Source of the DNA: Marinilabiliaceae bacterium
Lineage (GTDB): Bacteria > Bacteroidota > Bacteroidia > Bacteroidales > Marinilabiliaceae
Assembly: GCA_016933045.1 (NCBI GenBank)
Contig: JAFGBR010000013.1
Location: 61,723-125,722, forward strand
Direction: 5' to 3'
DNA length: 64,000 nucleotides
Part shown: one piece after another, positions 1 through 9,001 of the stretch
How the letters are laid out: each line of letters begins with the position of its first letter
Position numbering within the stretch: position 1 is the first letter of the stretch
The notes under the pieces: model-generated
Told to the model about the DNA's origin: nothing
Databases searched by the model: none
Seen by the model: the letters and a program-made list of their open reading frames with translations, nothing else
Made by a program: the position numbers and the translations under genes

Positions 1-381
1 TTTATATATGCCTGGCTTTAATAATATTACTCCTTTAAAACCTTTATCATCAAATGGCAAACCCGAGACATAGTCAATTGCTTTTTGAATAATAGTTGTA
101 GCATCACCTTCTATTGGATAAACTACCACTTTAACAAGTACAAATGGAATTTGTGACTCAGAAGCTAAATATCCACAATATGAGTAATCGGGAATTCTAT
201 CACCCAAAGAATCGATTCGATAAACCAGTTTCCCATCTTGACCAATTGAAACTGGAGGAGGAACAGGTTTTACTTTTGGAGCTGAATGAATAATGACAGG
301 CATAACTAATACAATCAATAAAACAACCAAACTCAATAATAATTTATTATTACTTTGTAATATTTTTGTTGAGTTTTTCAT
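1..381 (-). CDS. Secreted protein with probable beta-helix (pectate-lyase-like) fold, C-terminus beyond window
   Basis: The frame is open for 127 codons from an ATG at 381-379 to the window edge, so only the N-terminus is visible. Residues about 8-33 form a hydrophobic signal peptide or anchor, followed by a Pro/Lys-rich stretch (PKVKPVPPPV). The segment after it (SYCGYLASES, then GDATTIIQKAIDYVSGLP, then GVILLKPGIYK) resembles the start of right-handed beta-helix proteins of the pectate-lyase superfamily, where an IQ-A-Iny stretch precedes the first coil. I recognise that pattern by memory and cannot assign a lyase family. It is the last visible gene of the minus-strand pectin locus, so a role on pectin or rhamnogalacturonan is inferred from context. 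Confidence 0.6.
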   Translation of the reverse strand, partial: MKNSTKILQSNNKLLLSLVVLLIVLVMPVIIHSAPKVKPVPPPVSIGQDGKLVYRIDSLGDRIPDYSYCGYLASESQIPFVLVKVVVYPIEGDATTIIQKAIDYVSGLPFDDKGFKGVILLKPGIYK

Positions 382-458
382 TTTTTAAAGAATCTATGAG
401 AACCGCTCTATTATTGACATGAGTTTAAAAAAGATTGATTTTATAAACCTAAAGATCC

Positions 459-1112
459 TTACTTTTCTTTTTTCAAACGCTCATGCCATTCCTTGCTCAG
501 TTTATTCAGATCATAGCCCTGCGCCGATAAATAGTTGTTTATACGCCCTTTATATTTTCCAAACCAGCCATGTTTTTCTTTCGATGAACCTCCATCTATT
601 GCATGTTCTCGTGCTTCAGTAAGCCAAATCAATATTTGTTCTTTTTCTTCGGCTTTTAAAGCAGGTATCATGTCTTGAAAAGCGATATAAGTATTTGGAC
701 AAACATTATAGGTTAGTCCATCCTTTATTTGATCAATTTGTTCTTCGGAAACTAATATTTTGAGTGCAGATACGAATGCAAAATGATGATCGCGTATTTT
801 TAGCTCCTGTTCCGCTTTTCGCAAGTCAATCTTTGCATCTCTCAATTCCTTGTTTTCAGCAAGTTCTTCTCTTATTTTTGCAACGTCGGCATTTCTTAAG
901 TCTTCCTGTTCGCTTAAAAACCTATAATGCTCCATAACCAGGTCACGAACCCTTATTTTTAAAGTATCATTATCAAATGCAATCACTTCAACTATTTTAT
1001 CAGCACGCTCTGTAATAACACGGGTATATGCCTTTTCAGGTGATTCCTCATTTTGAGCAATAACAGGAGATAAAATAATTGAAATTAAAATTGTTAGTAG
1101 TAGTTTGTTCAT
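459..1112 (-). CDS. DUF3826 family secreted protein
   Basis: The protein has 217 residues with an N-terminal signal peptide (residues 1-19, ending IIAQ-like at SPVIAQ). The rest is a helical, charged domain matching my recollection of DUF3826: TYNVCPNTYIAFQDMIP in the middle and REHAIDGGSSKEKHGWFGKY near the end. DUF3826 proteins occur in Bacteroidota polysaccharide utilisation loci, usually pectin or rhamnogalacturonan ones, and have been suggested to bind sugars, but no biochemical function is known to me. It probably acts in the periplasm. It lies 63 bp downstream of the FISUMP gene on the same strand, with a hairpin between them. Confidence 0.75.
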   Translation of the reverse strand: MNKLLLTILISIILSPVIAQNEESPEKAYTRVITERADKIVEVIAFDNDTLKIRVRDLVMEHYRFLSEQEDLRNADVAKIREELAENKELRDAKIDLRKAEQELKIRDHHFAFVSALKILVSEEQIDQIKDGLTYNVCPNTYIAFQDMIPALKAEEKEQILIWLTEAREHAIDGGSSKEKHGWFGKYKGRINNYLSAQGYDLNKLSKEWHERLKKEK

Positions 1113-1125
1113 GATGAGAAAAATT

Positions 1126-1163
1126 AAAGTCTGATATTCAGAATTAATTGAATAGCAGACTTT
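1126..1163 (-). terminator. Interrupted hairpin between FISUMP and DUF3826 genes
   Basis: Perfect 8-bp arms (1126-1133 and 1156-1163) enclose a second 5-bp stem (136-140 with 149-153 in the 1100s), separated by a 2x2 internal loop. Reading the minus strand, the stem is followed by a short T-rich run. It sits just after the FISUMP stop and could terminate or attenuate that transcript. Confidence 0.45.
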
Positions 1164-1175
1164 GATTTGTTTTAA

Positions 1176-1943
1176 TTAATCTTTAATACATCTGACTGAA
1201 TAACCTCGAGTCACATCGTATCCTTGTACATAATATTTTAGTTCCCATTCATATCTATTAAAAGAGTAACTGATTCCATGTCCTCTATTATTTTTACAAT
1301 CATACCCCCAATAAGGACAATTGAAAGTAACAGGATGATAAAACACTTCAGGGGTCCAAAAATGACCAAAACTACCTAAATCCATAAATCTTCCATCACT
1401 CAAACGACATCCGGCAGGCAATACCCTCAAATGATAATAATCATCACCATTAGCATTATCATCCCATCCAAATGTTGATTTTAATGCGACTGCTGCACTA
1501 TCTATATATAAGCTATCCTGATTAATAAAATTGTTCAATTTTGTCCAATCACTCCGGGTTGGCACATGCCAACCTTCCGGACAAATACTATCGGTTTTAA
1601 CTGCATTCCAATTATATAATCGACCGTAGCTTTCAGAAATGCCAGGATCATTGTTATAATCACAATAAGCTCCTTCCAGAGTGTCTTCTGCCCATTTTGT
1701 ATTATCGGTAACACGAGGTATATCTGATCCATCAATGTATTTTGTAACCATAAGGTTCTGAGCCATCCATGTTTGAGTACCAATCACTATAGTATCATAA
1801 GTGTTTCCATCAATATCAGAAATAGTACCTCCTGAGTATTCATATCCATCGCTAAAAGGCTTTTCATTTTCCTTCTCGCATCCAAAATATGATACAGAAG
1901 TTATTAATAACAAAACCAGATAGTAAAAATTCTTGATTTTCAT
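1176..1943 (-). CDS. FISUMP-domain lipoprotein
   Basis: The protein has 255 residues. The N-terminus is a lipoprotein signal with a Cys at about residue 22 (SVSYFGCEKE). The body carries the FISUMP (Fibrobacter succinogenes major paralogous) domain: DGNTYDTIVIGTQTWMAQNL at about 45-65, then LYNWNAVKT, CPEGWHVPTRSDW and the terminal YSVRCIKD. FISUMP domains are common on secreted proteins of polysaccharide-degrading Bacteroidota and Fibrobacteres; the fold resembles C-type-lectin/sulfatase-modifying-like domains, but the function is unproven. Its place among pectinases makes a surface glycan-binding role plausible. The assignment to FISUMP is strong; the role is inference. Confidence 0.8.
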   Translation of the reverse strand: MKIKNFYYLVLLLITSVSYFGCEKENEKPFSDGYEYSGGTISDIDGNTYDTIVIGTQTWMAQNLMVTKYIDGSDIPRVTDNTKWAEDTLEGAYCDYNNDPGISESYGRLYNWNAVKTDSICPEGWHVPTRSDWTKLNNFINQDSLYIDSAAVALKSTFGWDDNANGDDYYHLRVLPAGCRLSDGRFMDLGSFGHFWTPEVFYHPVTFNCPYWGYDCKNNRGHGISYSFNRYEWELKYYVQGYDVTRGYSVRCIKD

Positions 1944-1981
1944 TTTGCTTTATTTTTGGATTAATTCATAAAACTTATTAT

Positions 1982-3670
1982 TTACTTACTTAACACACCA
2001 CCATTTTTTACAAGTGTGTCTTCATTATTACTTAAATCTTTCCAATCTACTTTTTTCGTTGGATCAATTCCATTTATATATTTTTCAATATTTGTATAGC
2101 CATCACCACTAAGGTCACCATTTGCATCGGAAGCATCTTTAGGATTCAACCCATATTGTTTCTCCCATGAATCTGGCATACCATCCATATCTGAATCTTT
2201 ACGTGGTTTTCCTTTATATTCAGGATATCCTCCAACCTGAGCAACATCAGTAATGATTCCCATTTTGTATGAATCACGACCAAGTTTGCGATGTTCAAAC
2301 TGATACAAAGAGTCAATAACAGTATAGTTCGACAAATCAACCTTATTTTCTCGTGTTTGCTTGACTATTCTGATATCCACAGGGTCTCTTTTAGGCAGAT
2401 TTGCTCCCGCATTTTCCAACACATATTCGTAAGCTTTGTCGGTTTCCATCATTTTAAAGTATGGCATGATGAATGCCTTATCGTTTCTGATTTGTGGTAA
2501 AAACTCACCGGCTCCATCCATGTTCTCAATTTGAACTCCTTTCCAGTTATCAGCTGTTATTTCGGCATATCCTTCCATAATATTGCCATCTACCCATACT
2601 TTGCCATATATTTTTTGATCACCAATTTTATATCGCGACTCAGGCTTAATAAACCGATGACCTACCGGCTTATCTTTAGGCGTTGCAGGCCCCGGCTTGT
2701 AGTAGTTATTGATCAAATTATAGCGCGAGCTGTAGTCACCGCCATCCATGGTTCGGTGGTACCAATTATAAACAACGTTATTTGCAAAATTAAACGTCCC
2801 ATTCATACCAACAGAAGGATTTCTTCCAGTGTTATTAGCCCACAAATTTCGGGCAAATAAACAGTTTTGACCACCAAGTGTACTTCCAAAAGCATGACCG
2901 TATGTATCTAATGCCTCGGAAAATATCGAATTTTGAATGGTTATATTCACCAACGACAATTTATGTGTTGGGGCTTTCGGATTGTTCGGGGCATCAGAAA
3001 ACATGTGACGATATAGAGTCATGTTTTCATCCAATCCCCAAGAGGCCGAAATATGATCAATCATGATGTTACCAACCGGATTACCGCCGATGGCATCATC
3101 GCGACGGCCAACCCAGGTATCACCACGTCGAAAACGCATGTGACGAATAACAATATCGTGCGTATTTAACAAAAATGACTCCCCTGCAATACAAATTCCG
3201 TCTCCGGGAGCTGTTTGACCGGCTATTGTTATGTAAGGGGCATTAATATTGATTGGACGTTTCAATTTAATGATACCGGCAACGTTAAAAACAACTATTC
3301 TGGCACCTCCTGCATCACAGGCTTCACGCAGTGTTCCGGGGCCGCTATCGTCAAGGCTTGTTACAACAAACACTTTACCTCCACGACCTCCATAACTATA
3401 CATACCTCCTCCTTCGGCTCCGGGAAAAGCAGGTATTTCAGCCTGGGGAAGATCATCGGCTCTAAAAGCCCATTGGTTATAAACCTTATTATTTTGCATA
3501 CCGTTATAAACTATCGGCCATGCCTTTTCCCATGCCAAATTATCGAGACTATCCCATACCCGGTTTAATGAGTCAACAACAGGCTGAACATTTTTCATAT
3601 TTGGATATTGTGCTAATGTTCCAGTAGCTAGAAACGCGATAATATATAGAATTAAATATCTCATATGCAA
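1982..3670 (-). CDS. Polysaccharide lyase family 1 (pectate lyase), tandem paralogue A
   Basis: The protein has 562 residues and a signal peptide (about 1-20). The PL1-type beta-helix runs roughly 75-430, opening with AFPGAEGGGMYSYGGRGG, then TIAGQTAPGDGICIAGESF, the Ca-site region RRDDAIGGNPVGN and IDHISASWGLDENM. A C-terminal aspartate-rich, EF-hand/dockerin-like calcium module (DSDMDGMPDSW to NGDLSGDGYTN) follows at about 485-545. There is no T9SS tail, so Sec export to the periplasm is likely. The RxP arginine is present (NTGRNPS), but the HHNLLAH element seen in the other three PL1s here reads ARNLWANN. It is a close relative of the next gene upstream, 18 bp away, and the two are probably co-transcribed. 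Predicted reaction: beta-elimination of polygalacturonate. Confidence 0.88.
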   Translation of the reverse strand: MHMRYLILYIIAFLATGTLAQYPNMKNVQPVVDSLNRVWDSLDNLAWEKAWPIVYNGMQNNKVYNQWAFRADDLPQAEIPAFPGAEGGGMYSYGGRGGKVFVVTSLDDSGPGTLREACDAGGARIVVFNVAGIIKLKRPININAPYITIAGQTAPGDGICIAGESFLLNTHDIVIRHMRFRRGDTWVGRRDDAIGGNPVGNIMIDHISASWGLDENMTLYRHMFSDAPNNPKAPTHKLSLVNITIQNSIFSEALDTYGHAFGSTLGGQNCLFARNLWANNTGRNPSVGMNGTFNFANNVVYNWYHRTMDGGDYSSRYNLINNYYKPGPATPKDKPVGHRFIKPESRYKIGDQKIYGKVWVDGNIMEGYAEITADNWKGVQIENMDGAGEFLPQIRNDKAFIMPYFKMMETDKAYEYVLENAGANLPKRDPVDIRIVKQTRENKVDLSNYTVIDSLYQFEHRKLGRDSYKMGIITDVAQVGGYPEYKGKPRKDSDMDGMPDSWEKQYGLNPKDASDANGDLSGDGYTNIEKYINGIDPTKKVDWKDLSNNEDTLVKNGGVLSK

Positions 3671-3688
3671 TTTTTTTTTATAGACTAT

Positions 3689-5422
3689 TTATCGAACACC
3701 GCCTTTTCCGGCAAGTGTATCATAATTAAATCGTAAATCTCTCCAATCAATTTTTTGAGTTGGATCAATTCCATTAATATACTTTTCGATGTTTGTATAC
3801 CCATCACCATTACAATCGGCTATTGCGTCTGATGGATCATTGGGGTTTAAACCCATTTTTGAATATTGAATCTCGTAATCATCAGGCATACCATCTTTAT
3901 CTGAATCAACATAAGATTCACCATTATATGCAGGATATCCACCAACTTGTGAAATGTCAGTTATAATACCCATTTTATATGAATCGGCAGGTAAACGACG
4001 ATGCTTAAATTGTGGGATTCCTTCCAAACTGATTTTTTTAGGGTATTCAATCACTCCGGTACGAACTACTCTGGCTATACGCTGATCTACAGGATCTCTT
4101 CGCGGAAAGGTTGCGCCGGCATTATCAATAACGTAATCAAAAACTTTCAAGGATGACATTATGGTCATATAGGGCATTGGCATTGGTTCGTTCCAATAAA
4201 CATCGCTTTTGTATTTACTAATATCATCGGATAACAACACCTCCTGATAAGGATTGTTTTTATCAGGAACATCTTCCAGTTGAATGCCGCCTTTCCAGTT
4301 ATCGTTTGTCACCACTTCGTTACCTTCAACAATATTTCCTGTTACATAAGCACGTCCATACACTCGTTTATTCAGCTTACTGCGACCCGATTCAGGTTTA
4401 AGTATTCTGTGTCCAATTGCCTCATTTTTGGGAGTTGCAGGTCCTGGTTTGTAATAATTATTGATAATATTAAATCGTGCGGTGTAATCACCTCCATCAA
4501 CCGATCGGTGAACCCAGTTAAACAACACATTATTAACAAAATTAAAAGTGCCATTCCAGCCAATTGACGGATTGCGTCCGGTATTATTTGCCCAAAGGTT
4601 TCTCATGAAAGAACAGTTCTCACCTCCCAGAGTACTTCCAAAAGCATGATTCCAGGTATCTAAACCCTCTGAGAAAATTGAGTTTTGAATAGTAATATTT
4701 ACAGTAGGTAGTTTTTCAGCTTTTTTACCTGTTCCATCGTCGTACATATGTCGGTATATCGACATATTTTCGTCCAACCCCCAACTGGCACTTATGTGGT
4801 CAAGCATAATATTACCAACCGGATTACCACCTATTGCATCATCTCTTCGACCTACAAAAGTCTCTCCCCGACGAAAACGCATGTGGCGGATAACTACATC
4901 ATGAGTATCAATCCAAAAGCTCTCACCGGCCAAACAAACACCGTCACCAGGTGCTGTTTGTCCGGCAATGGTAATATAAGGAGCTCGAACTATTAATGGT
5001 CGTTCAAGTTTAATGATACCGGCAACGTTAAATACAATAACTCTTGCCCCTCCCGTTTCACAAGCTTCGCGCAATGTTCCAGGCCCGCTATCAGCAAGAC
5101 TTGTAACTGTAATTACTTTACCTCCACGACCTCCAAAACTATACATACCACCACCTTCGGCTCCAGGAAATGCAGGGATTTTGGCTTGTGGTAAATCTTC
5201 AGGCCGACCCGCCCATGGAATATAAGGCTTTCCTTGTTCTGCCTCTTTTTCGACTATTGGCAAAGCTTTTTCCCATGCAGTATCAGACAATTTCATGGTT
5301 TCTTCCATTAGTTTTCCAACCTGTTTTTTTACTTCATCTGGCATATCGGGATACTGAGCATGAGAAGAAAACCCTATACCAGTTATAAAAATTAATCCTA
5401 TTAATTTTTTAAGACTATTCAT
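3689..5422 (-). CDS. Polysaccharide lyase family 1 (pectate lyase), tandem paralogue B
   Basis: The protein has 577 residues and is clearly homologous to its downstream neighbour over its full length. It shares the same unusual N-terminal extension (WEKALPIVEKEAEQGKPYIPW versus WEKAWPIVYNGMQNNKVYNQW in A; each exceeds a simple motif but aligns without gaps). The signal peptide is about 1-22. The PL1 core holds AFPGAEGGGMYSFGGRGG, TIAGQTAPGDGVCLAGESF, RRDDAIGGNPVGN and IDHISASWGLDENM, and ends with a calcium module (DSDKDGMPDDY, NDPSDAIADCNGDGYTN). There is no T9SS tail. It has the same MRNLWANNTGRNPS variant of the HHN/RxP region as paralogue A. The pair looks like a local duplication followed by divergence. 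Confidence 0.88.
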   Translation of the reverse strand: MNSLKKLIGLIFITGIGFSSHAQYPDMPDEVKKQVGKLMEETMKLSDTAWEKALPIVEKEAEQGKPYIPWAGRPEDLPQAKIPAFPGAEGGGMYSFGGRGGKVITVTSLADSGPGTLREACETGGARVIVFNVAGIIKLERPLIVRAPYITIAGQTAPGDGVCLAGESFWIDTHDVVIRHMRFRRGETFVGRRDDAIGGNPVGNIMLDHISASWGLDENMSIYRHMYDDGTGKKAEKLPTVNITIQNSIFSEGLDTWNHAFGSTLGGENCSFMRNLWANNTGRNPSIGWNGTFNFVNNVLFNWVHRSVDGGDYTARFNIINNYYKPGPATPKNEAIGHRILKPESGRSKLNKRVYGRAYVTGNIVEGNEVVTNDNWKGGIQLEDVPDKNNPYQEVLLSDDISKYKSDVYWNEPMPMPYMTIMSSLKVFDYVIDNAGATFPRRDPVDQRIARVVRTGVIEYPKKISLEGIPQFKHRRLPADSYKMGIITDISQVGGYPAYNGESYVDSDKDGMPDDYEIQYSKMGLNPNDPSDAIADCNGDGYTNIEKYINGIDPTQKIDWRDLRFNYDTLAGKGGVR

Positions 5423-5518
5423 TTTTTCAGATATTAATCAATTACAAATCAAAAATAAGGCCATTATTTACCTCTTTGCCTGAATTAAAGCAGTTGAGAC
5501 CGGCAATCAACAAATCAT

Positions 5519-7027
5519 TTATAGAATCACTTTTGTAAGTGCAGTTATATTTTTGAATGTTGTTGCTTTAATCAAATAAATCCCTCTTAAACTTCTCAAA
5601 TCTAGGCTCTTCTCAACAAATATCTTTTTAACAAGCTGACCGCTCATAGAATAAACAAACACATTAGCTGGTTCTGTAACTATCAAAAGTCCATTTGAAA
5701 CGCTAATATTCAAATTTAAAACTGCACTTTTCTTAACCGGTGCAGGATCAAATGTAACTAAATAAGCATCAGAAAGTTCACTCATTCCACCTGTGTTTTT
5801 TACCGTCCGAACGGTATATTCATATGGGGTATACAGTGCGGCACTTTCGTCTTTGTACGAATTAGTGTTTGAAAAGCCAAGTAGATTGCCATCTCTGTAA
5901 ATAATATAACCAATGGCATTATTGACGCTTTGCCACTGAATATTTCTTCCTGAAACTGAAAAACCAATGGGCAGATTTAATGGTTTTACAGTATCATAAG
6001 GTGCCCAATTATATAAAACATTATTAACAACTTTTAAATAAAAAGCAGCATAAACAACCCCATTGGCAGGATCTGTGTAGATATTATAAAATTTATAATT
6101 AAAGTCAGTTATCTGATGGCTCCAATCAGCTCGTTGAGATACATCAAGTATATTATTTTCTAGATCTTTCGAATGATATTCTCCATAAAATCCGCTTAAG
6201 TGATTATCATTATTCCAAGTTGACCACCCAATTGGCTTAATGTGACTACCCATTTTACAGTTAATAAAAACTGAAGATGCATCAGGCTGCCATGGACGCG
6301 CCAAATAGTAACTATTGTCGATTACTCCAGTTCCTGCAATTATTTCACAATTTCGAAACTGAAGACCTTTATAAAAGGTAAACTTATTACCATCTTCTCC
6401 AGTTACTGTAGCCGTGAGCTTAGTATCTGCTGGTGCTGAAATATAACTCCCCCCCTGTAAACATTCAATTTTACACGAATCCAATACAGCAGTTGCATCA
6501 CCAAAAACAAAATCAGTACCTCCATTTACATACGATTTAAATATATACTGTCTGTTTTTATGCGCATAAAAAGTATCCTGAAAACCTGTAAGCTTACAAT
6601 TAACTATAATAGTTCTATCTCCTGTAGTCCTTAATGCAACAGCTTGACCAACATCTCCAGCTGTGTTCTTAATCGTTAAATTTTCAAGATAACAATCTAC
6701 ACCATCAGTCCAAAAAGTGTAAGTATCGGCAGTAGAAATAACCCCACTTCCAGCTTCATCAGCCCACGTAACGATTACTCCATCAACTGATTCTCCAATA
6801 ATACTTACCTTGACCTTTGTTGAAGGTAAGGCTACTTTTTCGTTATAAACACCGTTTTTAACAAAAATCAAAGTACGAGATGTTTGATTATCAACCACTG
6901 CATTTATAGCCTCCTGTATGGTTTGATAATTTCCATTACCACCGGCATCAACAATTATATTATAAACCTGACCATTCATAATGATGGCAGAAAATACGAA
7001 CAGGACTAAAGACAATACTCTATTCAT
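5519..7027 (-). CDS. CE8 pectin methylesterase with T9SS sorting domain
   Basis: The protein has 502 residues. The signal peptide is about 1-19. The CE8 beta-helix spans about 22-330 with all the signature elements: GVYNEKV (59-65), Q128 in GQAVAL, the acid/base D151 in FQDTFY, the nucleophile D172 in TDFVFG and R245 in LARPW. These match the two catalytic aspartates and the arginine known for plant and Erwinia pectin methylesterases. A fibronectin-III-like segment (about 345-425) and a C-terminal sorting domain (about 435-502, with VFVYSMSGQLVKK and RGIYLIKA) indicate export by T9SS to the surface or medium. The start codon lies 3 bp from the stop of the upstream PL1 gene, implying translational coupling. 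It removes methyl groups so that pectate lyases can act. Confidence 0.93.
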   Translation of the reverse strand: MNRVLSLVLFVFSAIIMNGQVYNIIVDAGGNGNYQTIQEAINAVVDNQTSRTLIFVKNGVYNEKVALPSTKVKVSIIGESVDGVIVTWADEAGSGVISTADTYTFWTDGVDCYLENLTIKNTAGDVGQAVALRTTGDRTIIVNCKLTGFQDTFYAHKNRQYIFKSYVNGGTDFVFGDATAVLDSCKIECLQGGSYISAPADTKLTATVTGEDGNKFTFYKGLQFRNCEIIAGTGVIDNSYYLARPWQPDASSVFINCKMGSHIKPIGWSTWNNDNHLSGFYGEYHSKDLENNILDVSQRADWSHQITDFNYKFYNIYTDPANGVVYAAFYLKVVNNVLYNWAPYDTVKPLNLPIGFSVSGRNIQWQSVNNAIGYIIYRDGNLLGFSNTNSYKDESAALYTPYEYTVRTVKNTGGMSELSDAYLVTFDPAPVKKSAVLNLNISVSNGLLIVTEPANVFVYSMSGQLVKKIFVEKSLDLRSLRGIYLIKATTFKNITALTKVIL

Positions 7028-7030
7028 CGT

Positions 7031-8860
7031 TTATTGCTTTATCATTTTAACCACAGAAACGTTTCCATCTACCGAAACCACATGAAGAACATAAACTCCA
7101 GATTCCAAATCACTAACATTGATTGTTTGATCATTTTCAACATCGAAAATAGTTTTAACACAATTTCCTGTCATGTCAATTATTTCAACCTGGCTAATGT
7201 TAACCGATGTATTGAACGAAAGTTTATTAACCACAGGATTTGGACTAACCTCAATTTTAGGGTGAATCGTAAACTCATTAGTAGAAGTAGGCACCTCATC
7301 ACCAGTTAATGAAAACAAATAAAGTTCGAGATTTGAATAACCACTAGCAGTTATATTTTTAAAATCATTGACATCATTTGGGTTTAATCCATTAGCAGAT
7401 TCCCATACGTCAGGCATTCCATCATTATCAGTATCAATTGGTGCATGGTCGGATGTTACAGTCTGATAACAGTCCCAAGCTGTTTGAGTTGTTATATCTT
7501 CAACCAAATTATCCTGTGTATCAATAATACCAGAACTAATACCTCTTAATGGAGTTACCTGTCCATCAATTGTATGTGCATATCTAATTATGGATATCTC
7601 ACCATTAGCCTCTTTAACTATTCTTTCATCAATAGCATCACGTTTAGGCAATGTTGCACCTACATCGGATAACACAGCAGAAAAGGCATCAATAGCCGAT
7701 TGAGTATAAGAAGAGTAATCTTCCAAAATGCCATCTAATTTAACAGCTTCAACTGTTGATTTTATATTAGCAATACCACCAACTGCAGAACCATCAACAC
7801 CATTCCAATTATTTGTTGTTTTATCAACATCGCCTTCCATTACATTCCCATCAAAATACCATTGAGCATAACCACAAGGCGTTATGCCTTCACGATGATA
7901 CGAAGGAGCTGCAAAAGTGGTACCGCTAGTAACCGGACCAGGCTTAAAATAATTATTAACAACGTTTGTTTTTGCAAACCCAGAACAAGCAGCCTCCCAT
8001 TCTCCTCCATAAAATGCACCTGATGCCCCCCAGTTATAATTCACATTATTTCTATAATCAACTAATGCTTCCAAATCATTTACATTCGATCCATTAATAC
8101 GAGGCATACGTGACTGATTGTGTGCTAGTAAATTATGATGATAGGTAGCATATTCACCTCCCCATTGTGCTGCATAACCTCGTTCTCCTTTATCATGTAT
8201 TGAATTGTACAATCCCTCACTAACAATACAGTTTTGGATCGTTAAATTCTCAGAATTTGAAAAGTGAGTGGTCTCTTCGATACCCCAGCTAAATGAGCAA
8301 TGATCAAAAATAAAATTTGAACCATTCTCTAGTCGGCATGCTGATGTTTCCATCCCGAGAATATCTCCCGGTCTAGAACGAATATGCCGAACAATTATAT
8401 TACTGGAACCCGAAAAAGTCAAACTAGCACCTTTAAAGCATATACCATCACCAAGGGCAGTTTCTCCTGCGATAGTCACATAGCTTCTTTGAATTTTAAA
8501 TTGTCCTTTATCATCATCTGGTTGTAAATTAATAACCCCACCAACCTTAAACACAATATACAAAGGCCTTACGTAATTTTTTATTGTATTCCCATTGTAT
8601 ACAACATCACCAATTCCTTGTTGTAAAGCCCATCTAAAACTCCCCACCGGTGGATTAGTGACATCATCTTCAAGGTTGGTTACAGCAACCACATAAGCAA
8701 ATGAACCAGCTATACTGGAAGCCCCTCTAGCTCCTTTTACATATTTGCCATATCCCTGAGCTGACGGAAAGGCCAATTGCTGGGCCCCCCCTCCTGCCAC
8801 CAGTGACAGAATAAACGCTACACTTACCAATCTTTTCATCTGTTCAAATTTTATTTTCAA
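7031..8860 (-). CDS. Polysaccharide lyase family 1 (pectate lyase) with T9SS sorting domain
   Basis: The protein has 609 residues; a second in-frame ATG at codon 8 (8839) gives an equally good signal peptide (MKRLVSVAFILSLVAGGGAQ). The PL1 core contains AGETALGDGICFKG, RHIRSRPGD, IFDHCSFSWGIEETTHF and YHHNLLAHNQSRMPRINGS, so the HHN and RxPR elements are intact. An aspartate-rich module (DTDNDGMPDVW) is followed by a type A T9SS tail (VEIIDMTGNCVKTIFD, SGVYVLHV; about 535-609). It is predicted to be a secreted or surface pectate lyase working with the CE8 gene directly downstream. Confidence 0.9.
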   Translation of the reverse strand: MKIKFEQMKRLVSVAFILSLVAGGGAQQLAFPSAQGYGKYVKGARGASSIAGSFAYVVAVTNLEDDVTNPPVGSFRWALQQGIGDVVYNGNTIKNYVRPLYIVFKVGGVINLQPDDDKGQFKIQRSYVTIAGETALGDGICFKGASLTFSGSSNIIVRHIRSRPGDILGMETSACRLENGSNFIFDHCSFSWGIEETTHFSNSENLTIQNCIVSEGLYNSIHDKGERGYAAQWGGEYATYHHNLLAHNQSRMPRINGSNVNDLEALVDYRNNVNYNWGASGAFYGGEWEAACSGFAKTNVVNNYFKPGPVTSGTTFAAPSYHREGITPCGYAQWYFDGNVMEGDVDKTTNNWNGVDGSAVGGIANIKSTVEAVKLDGILEDYSSYTQSAIDAFSAVLSDVGATLPKRDAIDERIVKEANGEISIIRYAHTIDGQVTPLRGISSGIIDTQDNLVEDITTQTAWDCYQTVTSDHAPIDTDNDGMPDVWESANGLNPNDVNDFKNITASGYSNLELYLFSLTGDEVPTSTNEFTIHPKIEVSPNPVVNKLSFNTSVNISQVEIIDMTGNCVKTIFDVENDQTINVSDLESGVYVLHVVSVDGNVSVVKMIKQ

Positions 8861-9001
8861 TAGTCAGATGGAATATCATTATTAAAAATCAATCATGCTC
8901 TTTGATGATCGTAATAAATAGATATTTCAAAATCTTTTTTATTAATAGGCATTATTTAACTTAAATATGACGGTAAACTTATTTAACGCCATAAAATTAT
9001 A

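Noticed and set aside
419..622. 67-codon plus-strand ORF
   Set aside because: It is the antisense shadow of the DUF3826 gene, with no ribosome site or homology.
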